Positions 1-10,059 of a DNA stretch of 64,000 nucleotides are shown here, piece by piece. This DNA is from Centrapalus pauciflorus (Eukaryota > Streptophyta > Magnoliopsida > Asterales > Asteraceae). Both the position numbers and the translations under genes were made by a program. Position 1 is the first letter of the stretch; each line of letters opens with the position of its first letter. The notes under the pieces are model-generated. The model searched no databases. It worked only from the letters and a program-made list of their open reading frames with translations, and was not told where the DNA came from. The stretch covers positions 124,001 to 188,000 of the forward strand of contig JAANYP010002965.1 in NCBI GenBank assembly GCA_020465985.1, given 5' to 3'.

Positions 1-58
1 ATTACATTATTGAGTCGAAAGCAGAAAATAAAGTCAAGTCAAAAGCTAGGTTGTTACA
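1..58 (-). repeat. Gypsy LTR fragment (U3 start of a 3' LTR)
   Basis: On the minus strand this begins TGTAACAACC, an LTR-type start, and it abuts the internal end of the minus-strand gypsy element. The 58 bases are identical to 12334-12391, the corresponding end of the LTR at 10060-12391, so the two are read as LTRs of one element or of very close relatives. The rest of this LTR lies left of the window, so its left target duplication cannot be seen. Confidence 0.8.
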
Positions 59-76
59 GAATGGGCTCCACCACGC
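59..76 (-). other. Polypurine-tract position of gypsy element A
   Basis: On the minus strand the short purine-rich stretch GTGGTGGAGCCCATTC ends directly at the TGTAACAACC LTR start. This is where plus-strand priming occurs in LTR retrotransposons. The tract is less pure than that of the other gypsy element in this window (23312-23325), so the call rests mainly on position. Confidence 0.55.
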
Positions 77-95
77 ATAAACTTCGTCCCCGAAG

Positions 96-2237
96 TTAGC
101 TATGTTCGAACAGACTTGGATACGTTGCTTTCATGACATCTTTTGATTCCCAAGTCTGATGCGAACCCTTGTGGTGTTTCCACTGGACGAGCACCATCTG
201 TATCTCTTTATTACGAAGCTTTTTGGTCTTCGAGTCCAGAATACATTCTGGCTCTTCAACCACTCGAAGCTTCTCATCAATTTGCAGGTTAACATGTGGT
301 ATCTGCACTTCTCTTTCGTCGGCTAAACTCTTTCTCAGATGACTGACATGGAATACAGGATGTATTCCAGCTAAGTCAGTTGGCAGTTCAAGACGATAAG
401 ATTGATTTCCTATCTTTTCAACAATCTTGAACGGGCCAATAAATCTCGGAGCTAGCTTGTTTCTTTTAATGAACCGTACCACATTCTTCATTGGGGATAC
501 TTTCAACATCACCCAATCGTTAACCGCAAAGCTGATTGATCTGTGCCGGTTATCATAGTATGACTTCTGCCTGCTTTGAGCTTCAAGAATATTTCTTCTA
601 ACAAGTTGAATCTTTTCATGAGTCAACTGTAGAAGGGCAGGTCCTGCTATTGGCGATTCGCCTGTTTCGCGCCAACAAGTGGGAGTTCTGCACTTTCTTC
701 CATATAAAGCTTCAAAAGGAGCCATCTTGATAGTAGAATGATAACTGTTATTGTATGAGAATTCGACCAAAGGCAAGTGGTCATCCCAGTTACCACCTAG
801 ATCAAGAATGCAGGCACGAAGCATATCTTCTAGAGTTAGGATAGTACGCTCACTCTGGCCATCTGCGTTTGGATGATAAGCAGTACTCATAGAAATCCGA
901 GTACCCATCCCTTCTTGTAGTGCTTGCCAGAATCTGGATGTGAAACGACTATCACGATCAGATACAATAGACTTTGGCACACCGTGACGAGAAATAATTT
1001 CTGTGATGTACAACTGTGCCAATCTATCCAGAGAATAAGTTTCTTTCATTGGAATGAAATGTGCTGATTTCGTTAAACGATCAACGACTACCCAGATAGA
1101 GTCGTGTTGTCTTTTGGTCTTTGGCAGCTTCGTAATGAAGTCCATTGTTATATGCTCCCACTTCCATTCAGGAACTGGCAGTGGTTGCATATCCCCGAAG
1201 GGTTTCTGGTGTTCTGCCTTAACCATCTGACATACTTTGCAGCTTTCAACACATTTTCCGATGTCTTTCTTCATTCCTGGCCACCAATAATCAGCTTTCA
1301 GATCAAAATACATCTTTGAGCTGCCAGGATGAATAGATAACTTGGACTGATGAGCTTCGGATAGAAGAGTGCTACGGATTGAACCATACTTAGGAATCCA
1401 GATTCGGTTTCCTTTGAAACAGTGAAGTCCCAAATGGTTCAGAGTTAGAAATTGTAACTGCCCTTTAAGATTTTCAGAATCAATATTCTCTTCTTTCAGT
1501 GCCTCGGCTTGAGCAACTTTGATGTTTTCAATAAGATCAGAAGAGAATATAACTGGAGTTAGGGCATAACAACACTTTTCTGGATATACATTTCTACTCA
1601 ACGCATCCGCGACAACATTTGTTTTGCCGGGATGATATAGGATCTCGCAATCATAATCCTTGATAAGCTCCAAGGATCGACGTTGTTTCATGTTCAGATC
1701 TTTTTGAGTGAAAAGGTATTTGAGACTCTTATGATCGGTGTAGAGCTGACACCGAGTCCCATATAGATAGTGACGCCAGATCTTCAGTGCAAAGGTAACA
1801 GCAGCCAACTCAAGATCATGAGTTGGTGCACTTTTCTCATAGTCTTTTAATTGCCTTGAAGCGTAGGCAATTACTTTTCCCCTTTGCATAAGAACACATC
1901 CTAAGCCAGTACCAGATGCATCGCTGTAAACAACGAAATCGTCATTTCCTTCTGGCAAGGCTAGGATCGGCGCTTGAATAAGTTTCTGTTTCAGAATGTC
2001 AAATGCCTCTTGCTGTTTATTTGTCCAAACGAAAGGAGTATTCTTTCGTGTTAGCATCGTTAGAGGTACAGCAATCTTCGAGAAATCCTTTATGAATCGC
2101 CGATAATAACCGGCCAATCCAAGGAAACTTCGGATTTCTGAGGCATTACGAGGCGTTCGCCATTTCTGAACGGCCTCGACTTTCGAAGGATCAACGGAAA
2201 TTCCTTAGCCAGAAACAACATGGCCAAGGAACTGGAT
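96..2237 (-). pseudogene. Ty3/gypsy pol, 3' part: RT end, RNase H, integrase, chromodomain-like tail
   Basis: The 3' half of a chromovirus-like polyprotein. The open part (96-2117) encodes about 673 residues: the end of the RT thumb (GYYRRF), RNase H (VYSDASGTGLG, YTDHKSLKYL, ADALSRN), an HHCC integrase finger (HPGSS, CKVCQ), an integrase core with the three acidic positions (MDFITKLP, VSDRDSRF, NADGQSERT), a GPF/Y-type module (GPFKIVEKIG) and a chromodomain-like end (LVQWKHHKG, TWES). Upstream, 2118-2237 continues the RT frame but has a TAA stop near 2205-2207. Catalytic residues look intact, so decay is modest. It belongs with gag-protease at 2831-4748 and the RT piece at 2329-2830. Confidence 0.93.
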
Positions 2238-2328
2238 CTATAAGAATCAAAATAGAAATTCAAATTCTGATGTGAATCATAGAATAGTTAAGGAAAACAG
2301 CTCAAGACATATATAATAGAGATTATAC
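2238..2328 (-). other. Intron-like 91-bp insert in the gypsy reverse transcriptase
   Basis: On the minus strand the RT frame reads to WLRQ, then meets 91 AT-rich bases starting GTATAATC and ending TTGATTCTTATAG, and resumes as IQFLGHVVSG. Removing exactly GT...AG restores the RT frame, because 91 is not a multiple of three and the insert carries stops. The homologous site of the other gypsy element (about 25486-25496) has no insert. No target duplication is obvious. It could be a true intron or an insertion or duplication that happens to mimic one. Confidence 0.6.
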
Positions 2329-2830
2329 TTGTCTGAGCCAAAATTCACATTTAGAAAACTTTGCGTAGAGTCTTTCTTTTCTTAATAACTCTAGCAATTG
2401 CCGCAGATGAACGGAATGATCAGCCTCCGTTTTGGAGTAAATCAGAATATCGTCTATGAACACGATAACTGATTTATCCAACATTGGTCTACACACACGA
2501 TTCATGAGATCCATGAATGCCGCTGGTGCATTTGTTAAGCCGAACGGCATCACGAGAAATTCGTAATGACCGTATCTTGTACGGAAGGCTGTCTTCGCAA
2601 TATCCTCATTTCTTACTTTCAGTTGATGATACCCAGAACGGAGATCTATTTTTGAGAAATAACTAGCTCCTTGCAGTTGATCAAACAGATCATCAATCCT
2701 GGGCAGAGGATATTTATTCTTTATGGTAACCTTGTTCAACTCGCGGTAGTCGATGCACATACGGAAGGTTCCGTCTTTCTTTTTGACAAATAAGACTGGT
2801 GCACCCCACGGAGATGAACTCGGTCGGATA
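2329..2830 (-). pseudogene. Ty3/gypsy reverse transcriptase core
   Basis: Central RT domain of element A. Visible motifs are CIDYRELN, YFSKIDLRSGYHQL (first catalytic Asp), VMPFGLTNAP and FIDDILIYS (paired catalytic Asp). Upstream it is disconnected from gag-protease by a one-base frameshift near 2829-2833 in a GGTTTATCC context. Downstream it runs into the 91-bp intron-like insert. It would synthesise cDNA in the particle if expressed as a full polyprotein, but the frameshift and a downstream stop make this copy inactive. Confidence 0.92.
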
Positions 2831-4748
2831 AACCCTTCTCTGACAGCTCTTGCAGTTGCTTAGACATTTCTTGCATTTCTGCAGGTGCAAGTCTGTATGG
2901 AGCTTTTGCGATAGGAGCCGCACCAGGAACCAAGTCAATACTAAACTCGACTTGACGTTCCGGTGGCACTCCGGAAATGTCATCGGGAAATACGTCTGGG
3001 AACTCACAGACGATAGGAATATCGGACAACGATTTCTTTTCAGAGTTGGATTCAGATAAAACGTAGCACAGATAGTACTCGCGACCCTTGGATAGATACT
3101 TATAAGCTTTATCAATAGAAATGAAGCAGTGATCACCTTTTCGCTTCTCGCCCTTGATCTCAAGTACTCGGCCGTCTGAAGACTTGATTCTAATGACTCG
3201 CCGGTTGCAGATAATTGTAGCCTCGTTGTTCATTAGCCAATCCATGCCGATGATGACATCAAACTCTTTTAACGGAATCGGGATGAGGTCGAGATTAAAT
3301 ACGATATTATCAACAAGTAGTGTGCAGTTTGGATAAACGGAATCAGCCATAACGAAATTGTTACTGGCTGTCTCAATGTCTAGTATCACGGGAAGCTTTG
3401 ATGGAATCTTACATAATTGTCGTGCAAAAGAGGTTGATATGAAAGAACGACTTGCGCCAGAATCAAATAATACGCGAGCCGGAATTGAGTTAAGCAGGAA
3501 CATACCGGTAACTACGTCTGGTGTTTCTTTTGCTTCCTCGGCTGTGATTTGGAAAGCTCGAGTCCGTGCAGTCGGCGTTGCAGCAGAACTTTTCCCCGTA
3601 GAACCTCCTGCTGATGATTGAGACTGATAACGTTGCCCGCTTCGACACTGGTACATGAAGTGTCCTCTCTTACCACACTTCGCACATCCTCGTCCCTGCT
3701 GTGGACATTCCTCACTGCTGTGACCGATCATATTGCACGCAAAGCAAGTAACATCTTCTGGATTGCACAACCCCATGTGTGATTTTCTGCATCTCTTGCA
3801 GAATCGTGGTTCATTCGTTAGGGAATAAACTTGTGCTTTCTGTTGTGAACTATGCTGAGATTGTTGGGACTGAGACTTATTCGGCCTAAAGAATCTGCCA
3901 AATCGCTGTTTCTTTGGAGGAGACGGATTCATCGGGTTAGTAGACGGAGCATAGAGCTGATCGCCGTACTCTAAGTATCCTCGCTCGATCTGTCTGGCTG
4001 CTTCTACCATTTCCAAATAACTCTTGTATTTAATAGCGCTCATCGGATGTCTGTATCTAGGATTGAGTCCTACACGGAATCTATTCATCTTTCTTTCTTC
4101 GGTAGCTACTTGGTATGAAGAGTAACCGCATAGTCGTGAAAACTCGTGTTCGTATTCGTCGACTGTCTTCGTTCCCTGAGTCAGCTGCATCAATTGTACT
4201 TCCATCTTATCTCGTTGATCGATCGGGCAGTACTTTGCATTGAACATATCAAGAAACTGGTTCCACTCTAGAGTCTGAATTATTTCTTCACCATAAATAC
4301 TCCTCTGAGTTTTCCACCATGCACGGGCAGCTCCGACAAATAACGCGGACGCATAACTCACTTTCTTAGAGTCTAAGCAATCAGAAATCCGGAAGATTTC
4401 TTCAGTGTGGCTAATCCAATCCATCGCCTGAATCGGATTAACTGTTCCTTCAAAATTCAACGCACCGCTAGCTTTAAAATCCTTAAACTTGCAGCCTTTT
4501 GGCTGAGCAATTTGAGTTTCGGGATTTGAATTATCAGAATCAGATTCATTGGTCTGGACTTGCTTTTCTTTTCTTTTATTCCTTTTATCTTCACGTCTTT
4601 TAGCTTCGGCCTCATCTCTGGCACGAAACTGTTCTTGCATCATTTTGTTTTGTTGTTCTGAGTGTTGGGTTAGAAATTGTTGCATCATTTCAAACATTTG
4701 TTGTGGATTCATGTTGCTGGGAATATCACCTGATCCTGATCCTGACAT
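2831..4748 (-). pseudogene. Ty3/gypsy gag and aspartic protease
   Basis: Long open frame starting at the ATG at 4748 (MSGSGSGDIPSN). An N-terminal glutamine-rich coiled region is followed by the gag core (residues about 90-260, with ARAWWKTQ, WNQFLDMFNAKYCP and VDEYEHEFSRL). Next come CCHC knuckles (CFACNMIGHSSEEC, CAKCGKRGHFMYQC) and a retropepsin domain (VLFDSGASRSFIS, DVIIGMDWL). The frame continues into the RT linker (VEFSIDLVPG, APYRLAP) and then shifts near 2831, after which residues are out of frame. Gag and protease look intact. The upstream leader is short before it meets a foreign inverted LTR at about 4935. Confidence 0.93.
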
Positions 4749-4934
4749 CTTCTACTGAAAATTACAAGCATTTAACTATCAGTTTATAGACTTAGATCTA
4801 TGTACCCTTTTCCCATCCTATCAGTCTGTACATCCTATCTCAGTTCAAACCACCTAAATGATTGATACATATGTATAGCCCTAGTTTGAGTGAATCAAGT
4901 ATAAGATGTAGAGGGACCAATTGTGTCAATATTT
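4749..4934 (-). other. Residual gag leader
   Basis: AT-rich non-coding sequence between the gag ATG and the start of recognisable LTR homology. No primer-binding site is present here. The expected LTR/PBS lies more than 5 kb to the right (10046-12391), so the leader has been interrupted or rearranged. Confidence 0.5.
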
Positions 4935-7073
4935 GAAAGTCTTGAAATATAAAGACTCTAAGTCTTTATTTCTTCATTTTTCATCATCTCTTACAACACT
5001 CAAAACTCTCTCACTCTCACTCTAAAAAAAACCTGCTGGAAATCAAGGATTAGAAGAGGAATTCGTGAGATTAACTGGGATTATCAAGAATCAGAAGAAT
5101 ATTAAGGTAATACAATTAATTCTAAGTTTTTATTTTGTATTTTAAGAGTTTAAAATGTACAAATTCGAATTTATAAATCTGTAAAAATTATGTTATGTGT
5201 TTGGAATGTTGGTTAGAATCATGTAATGAAACCCATAAATGATTTAGAAACAGAAATCGTAGCTTAAATCGTCCAAAAAGATCAAAAATCTGAGTTTTTA
5301 TAAACTTTTGTGTTCTTGAGAAAATTTCAATATTTTGGACAAATCTGGACGATTTAATGTGTTAAGAGATAGGGAAAATAGTGTAGAAACACCCCAAAAT
5401 TGATAATATAACGTTGGATTTAATTGCATGTTAGTATAATTGTCGATTGATGAATTTTTGATAAAACCCGTAAGTTGCGACTTGCATATCTGCAAAGTGA
5501 ACTCGGCGAGTTCATAGGGGAACTCGGCGAGTTCCCAAGAACAACTTGAACATTTCTTCAAAAATTCATAAGTAACGGATCCGAATTCGGTTGGGACCCG
5601 AATTCGGATGAGACCCGAAATAAGTCTTGGTCCGAAATAAATTAGAACCGATCTCGGATGGACCCGAATTCGGATGGGTCAACATAATTCGGTTGTGTCC
5701 GAAATCCGGTTCTCTATCCGAAGTTCGGATGTGAACTCGGCGAGTTCACCGAGTTTACTCGGCGAGTTCTCTAGTCTCCTGTACATTTCGGATCTGATCC
5801 TAATTCGGATGATCCTTAGATCCGAATCCGGATGGGGGTTGGTCCGAATTTGTATATATATATTTTGATATTCTTTAAACACAAGAATCATGAATCCAAG
5901 ATGGAAGAATAAAGAATTATCAGTTATCAGAATCAGATGAAAATAAGAATTTAAAGACTTTAAAGCTAAAAGATTATGAAATTGACAATGATGTAATATT
6001 ATTCTGGACAGGTTCAGATAAATCTGAACAAATAATTAAAGATTGAAAAGGCAAAGCCAGAGTTCAGAAAGATTAAAGATAAATCCTGGGATAACTCAGG
6101 TGGTGGATTATAAATCTGCTTGATAAAGACTACAGAAAACTGTGAGTTATAGATATTCAGATTGAACATGCATAGATCCGGTTGAGATATATTGTTGCTG
6201 ATAGATTTATTGATATTCACTTTATCAGCTAGAATGAGACCTGTGCACACCATGGATGGGTGTTGCCCAGTGGATTATGATAGCTATTTGATTATCTTTC
6301 ATATTGCATTTAATATTGCTTCAGACTTTGCTTTATGATTCATTGCTATCATGACTTCTAAGACATATGCTTACATCATTGATCAGACATTTGATAGATT
6401 GATTCAGCTTGACTAGCCCTTATGGTCTATTGTTCTAGACCCGGCTATTTCACCGGTTTTTATGAACTTGGTAATGACCTCCGATGTTCCGCCATATTGA
6501 CTTACTGGTAGCTAGCCCAGTATGTGGCTGATCCCCACGATTTAAGCGTGAGTGTGGCTTGAACATCATCCGATTCTATGATTCTATATCTCAATCATGA
6601 GGGCTGTAGCGGCAGCCAAGACATATCACGCTAAGACTAATGACTCCGCTTGACACGCATGTTGATATTGAAAATCTATAAACTCACTAAGCGTTGCTTA
6701 CAGATGTTGCTTTAATATTTTACAGGAAAAGCCAAAGGAAAATCACCTGCAGGACCTAGTACTTAGGTCATTCAAGATTCAAGTTTTGAAGATTTTCTAG
6801 ACCACTACTCAACAAATCTTTCTGGTACTGATTGGAAGACAACAATTGTGGTGGTTCTGGGTAGATTTGATGTAATGTATGATATTATGATTAGATTAGA
6901 TGTTACCCTTTTATAACTTTATTTTGAAATATGTAAAGTTAATCCTAATCTTGTATGTACATGTAATCTTATTATTCCGCAATTTAATTACCCTATCTTA
7001 GTATGGTTGATATCATATTGCTATTTGTGGGACCTAGACTCTGAGGACTGCCCCGTAAGGGAAGGTCTTCACA
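4935..7073 (+). repeat. Inverted gypsy LTR copy (plus-oriented, U3 start missing)
   Basis: Over about 2.1 kb this is the reverse complement of most of the LTR at 10060-12391, with scattered mismatches. It ends GGTCTTCACA at 7073, a canonical ...CA LTR end, but homology to the U3 start (TGTAACAACC) is lost left of 4935. It carries many palindromic motifs (ACTCGGCGAGTT near 5500, 5521, 5733 and 5757; CCGAATTCGG repeats at 5580-5720) and a TATATATATA box-like run at 5852. Its orientation is opposite to the gag-pol beside it, so it cannot simply be the 5' LTR of that element. Confidence 0.8.
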
Positions 7074-7078
7074 CCTGT
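7074..7078. repeat. Inverted partner of a 5-bp target duplication (CCTGT)
   Basis: CCTGT directly follows the LTR end at 7073. Its reverse complement ACAGG directly follows the other LTR end, at 12392-12396. Together these would be a normal 5-bp gypsy target duplication if 7074 onward had been inverted after insertion. A chance match is possible, about 1 in 1000 for 5 bp. Confidence 0.5.
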
Positions 7079-8053
7079 GAAGATAACAAAAATGTTAGTC
7101 ACAACAGGTAAATACAAATGATTCCTACAGATAAAGAAAAATGACATTTTACAAGAAATTAGACAAATATGGTTCACATCGTTTAAAACATCAGGATTCC
7201 AGACAATAATATGAAAATATTACTGTGAGGACTCCAAAGTCAACCATTAAGGGACCAATGTTAATGAAAGACAGATTTTAAAAATTTACTTGTGAAATGT
7301 GAAATTTCTCTACAAATGAAGTTCCCACACTTAGAAATTATTTTGGGAATGAAACTCGAGTGACATTTTGTAAATCTCGGATGAAGAGGTGTCAAACTCG
7401 AATATGTCTTTACAAAACTCGCATCACTCTGTATCAATCTTGAATGAGTCTTCACAAAACTCGAATAAGGCATTATCAAACTCGGGTAAGTCTTAATGAA
7501 ACTCGAATGAGTCTTTGCAAAATTCAAAAAACACTTGGAAAATATCGAATAAGCCTTTATAAAACTCGAATGAAACTAAATGAGAATCGGGTGAAGCTTT
7601 GTTCGAGTTTTAAACAAGAAAAATATCCCAAGTCCTATTACTCACTGATAATTCAAAATTTACATTCAGACACTCTAAAACCTAAAGATTAACATGACCA
7701 TGCTCGAAATACAATTCTAAATAAAAACCCTCTACTGAACTTGATCCAAAAACAACAAAATGAACCTCAAATCGCAGATTTTCAGACATTTCAAACTCGA
7801 AAAAAATAAACCTGAAATCTCGAATTAAATGTTGTATGATCCACCATAAGTCATGAAATTTGAAATCCAAGTTTAGTTCACCATGATCCACACATACAAA
7901 CAATTAATTTTAACATTTTGGCATACATTCAAGATTCCATGTTTGCACTGTTCGATATTATGAAGAACACAATCACAGTTGCATAAGGAACACACAAAAA
8001 CATGAAAATAAATGAAAAAGAGTAAAAAATAAACACGAAAAAAACTTACAATT
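7079..8053 (-). other. Intron-like sequence from a Copia element, now inverted
   Basis: Non-coding AT-rich sequence. On the minus strand a GTAAGT donor lies at about 8053 behind a pyrimidine-rich leader (CTCTTTCTCTCAG and following), and a TTATCTTCACAG acceptor-like end lies at about 7079. If this segment is flipped and joined to 12392, the acceptor sits just before GATACAGATGGC, the start of the Copia additional ORF. I infer a 5'-leader intron of that ORF. It contains a 21-bp repeat array (7347-7605). Confidence 0.4.
7347..7605 (-). repeat. Degenerate 21-bp tandem repeat
   Basis: About twelve imperfect copies of a 21-base unit. On the minus strand the units begin with CGAGTTT followed by variable bases (for example CGAGTTTGATAATGCCTTATT). 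The 21-base period keeps one frame open, producing spurious seven-residue repeats in translation. It lies inside the inferred intron of the inverted Copia segment. Confidence 0.75.
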
Positions 8054-8689
8054 TGCACTGAACAGAGCTAAATTAAACAGAAAGTTTTCTTGATGATTGT
8101 CGACTGAAATCTGAGAGAAAGAGAAGAGAAAGGGCAGTTTACTATTTTCGAGAACTAGAGAAAATGTATTTTTGAATTTTGAATTTAAACACTATGGAAG
8201 TTGAACCCGGCCCAATCAATTCATTCCCCCTTTGTTCATTAAACCCACTTAATTAAGCCCAATTAAAACAAAACAAGATAAACAACACACACACAAAAAA
8301 AATTTAACTAAGGAAAAAAAAACTAAAAGGAAATAAAATAATAAAAACAATAAAATAAGATAAACAATAAAATAAAGTAAAACAAATATTCTCCCTCTTG
8401 AAGTATGCAGATATGCTCCCCCTCAAATTGATGTTACCTTTGACAACACTCCCCTACAATTAAGCACATGAAAAAAAAATTATAGATGAGTTATCCAAAG
8501 CAGTTATTTAGATATAATTTCCATCTTGCTTTCCCTGCACACGACAATCCATGATCAGTTAAATCTCAGAAATAAATTAGCACTTTGAAAAAAACAAGAG
8601 ATTAATGTAGAATAAATCAAATAACAAATTGAAAATTGAAAAATTATACTTTATAACAACTGAATGTATAAATCTAACGATTCAACATA
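8054..8689 (-). other. Copia sequence downstream of pol, non-coding
   Basis: Low-complexity AT-rich DNA following the Copia RNase H frame on the minus strand. It contains purine-rich blocks (GAGGGGGAGCATA near 8420, AGAGGGAGAATA near 8395) and a pyrimidine-rich leader near 8110-8160. The purine blocks resemble Copia polypurine tracts, but no LTR start was recognised after them. I read this as the pol-to-additional-ORF spacer. Confidence 0.4.
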
Positions 8690-9586
8690 CCTAATTTGTA
8701 TACCAAAAAAATAAAACGCTTTTCATCTAACGCTTTGGTAAACAAATCAGCTAACTAATATTCAGTAGGTATAAACTACAATTCAACATTACCGTTTTCT
8801 ACATGATCCTTAATAAAGTGATACCAGATGTCGATGTGCTTTGTCTTAGAGTGTTGCACAGGATTTGATGCGATAGCGATTGCACTCTGAGAATGACATT
8901 AGATAGGAATCTTCTGTGTTGTAGACCTGTAGTCTTGTAATTGGCTCTTCATCCACAGTACTTGAGAACAACACGAAGATACAACTAGGTATTCTGCTTC
9001 GGCTGTTGACAGTGGGACACAATGTTGTTTCTTGGATGACCAGTAGACGGGTTTATCACCAAGAAATTGAACCGCTGCTGATGTGCTTTTTCTATCCATT
9101 TTGTCACCTGCATGATCAGCATCAGAAAAGGCAGTCAATGTAAAAGTTGATTCTTAGGATACCACAAATCCAGATTTGGGGTACCCTTCCGATATTTGAG
9201 AATCCTTTTGGCAGTAGCCAGATGAGATTCTTTAGGATTTGACTGATATCGAGCACAAACACATGTAGAAAACATAATATGTATTCACAGCTAATTACAT
9301 TAATGAACCTATTATTCCTCGTTAACGAGTAACATCTACAGGTTTCCCCGAAATGTCCTCATCGAGTTTCGATTTAAAATCAGGAGCCATGAGTGTTTTC
9401 ATTGTAGTGTTATTGGTCATGTTAAACTATGTCAACATGGCTTGGATGTATTTCGATTGATTGATGAATATTCCATCGCTCAAGTACTTGTAAACCTAAG
9501 AAAAAATTTATTTCACCCATCATGCTCATTTCAAACTTTTGGGACATTTAAAAACGCGAACTTTTTACAAAATTCTGGATTTGTAG
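8690..9586 (-). pseudogene. Ty1/Copia RT end and RNase H (degenerate)
   Basis: Minus-strand translation gives a Copia C-terminal polyprotein in several frames: KFEMSMMGEINFFLG-like RT sequence near 9500-9540, then RNase H with FSDADHAGDKMDRKSTS, STAEAEYLVVSSCCSQVLWMKSQL and a HSKTKHIDI-like end with LADLFTK near 8760. Only 8899-9138 stays open; elsewhere stops and frameshifts break it. The upstream end is cut at 9587 by a gypsy LTR start. Its natural continuation, the additional ORF at 12403, is on the other strand, which suggests this segment was inverted. Confidence 0.88.
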
Positions 9587-10045
9587 TGTAACATCCTCGG
9601 ATTTAAATTATTGTATTTGAAGTTATTAAGTTTAAATTTGTAATTTAAGTTGAATTATGAAAGTTGGTACGAAATTTGGACTGATTATAAAATTGGTTGC
9701 ATATCATGGAAATTTAGAATTTTTAATTATTAAGTGAAAATAATTATTAAATTATTAAGGATAATAAATAAAAGATATAACTCTTTTATTTTATAAATCA
9801 GTATTTAATGAAACCGAATAAGTAGAGGGGTGAAATGTGCCAAGAGCTGAAAGATGGATGTATGATATCGTATTGCTTTTAATGTATGATATTATGATTA
9901 GATTAGATGTTACCCTTTTATAACTTTATTTTGAAATATGTAAACTTAATCCTAATCTTGTATGTACATGTAATCTTATTATTCCGCAATTTAATTACCC
10001 TATCTTAGTATGGTTGATATCGTATTGCTATTTGTGGGACCTAGA
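9587..10045 (+). repeat. Truncated, plus-oriented gypsy LTR
   Basis: It begins TGTAACATCC at the break in the Copia pol. Its last 165 bases (from about 9884) match 6871-7043, the end of the LTR at 4935-7073, but stop at GACCTAGACTCTGA and lack the final 30 bases. The first 290 bases differ from the other LTRs in this region, so it is a deleted or chimeric LTR of a related subfamily. It is fused to a primer-binding site at 10046. Confidence 0.6.
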
Positions 10046-10056
10046 CTCTGATACCA
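10046..10056 (-). other. Primer-binding site (initiator Met tRNA type)
   Basis: The minus strand reads TGGTATCAGAG three bases inside the LTR end at 10060. This is the usual plant gypsy site complementary to the 3' end of initiator tRNA-Met. It fixes the LTR at 10060-12391 as a minus-oriented 5' LTR. Bases after the primer site are an inverted copy of LTR sequence rather than a normal leader. Confidence 0.8.
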
Positions 10057-10059
10057 TCC

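Noticed and set aside
5679..5891. LTR ORFs of 60-70 residues, repeated at 11243-11460
   Set aside because: Non-coding LTR repeats; open by chance, and present on both strands.
8395..8430. Purine tracts as the Copia polypurine tract and LTR start
   Set aside because: No recognisable LTR terminus follows and no partner LTR was found.
9587..10045. This LTR as the 5' partner of the LTR at 1-58
   Set aside because: The starts differ after about 10 bases (TGTAACATCC versus TGTAACAACC and beyond), whereas 1-58 matches 12334-12391 exactly.
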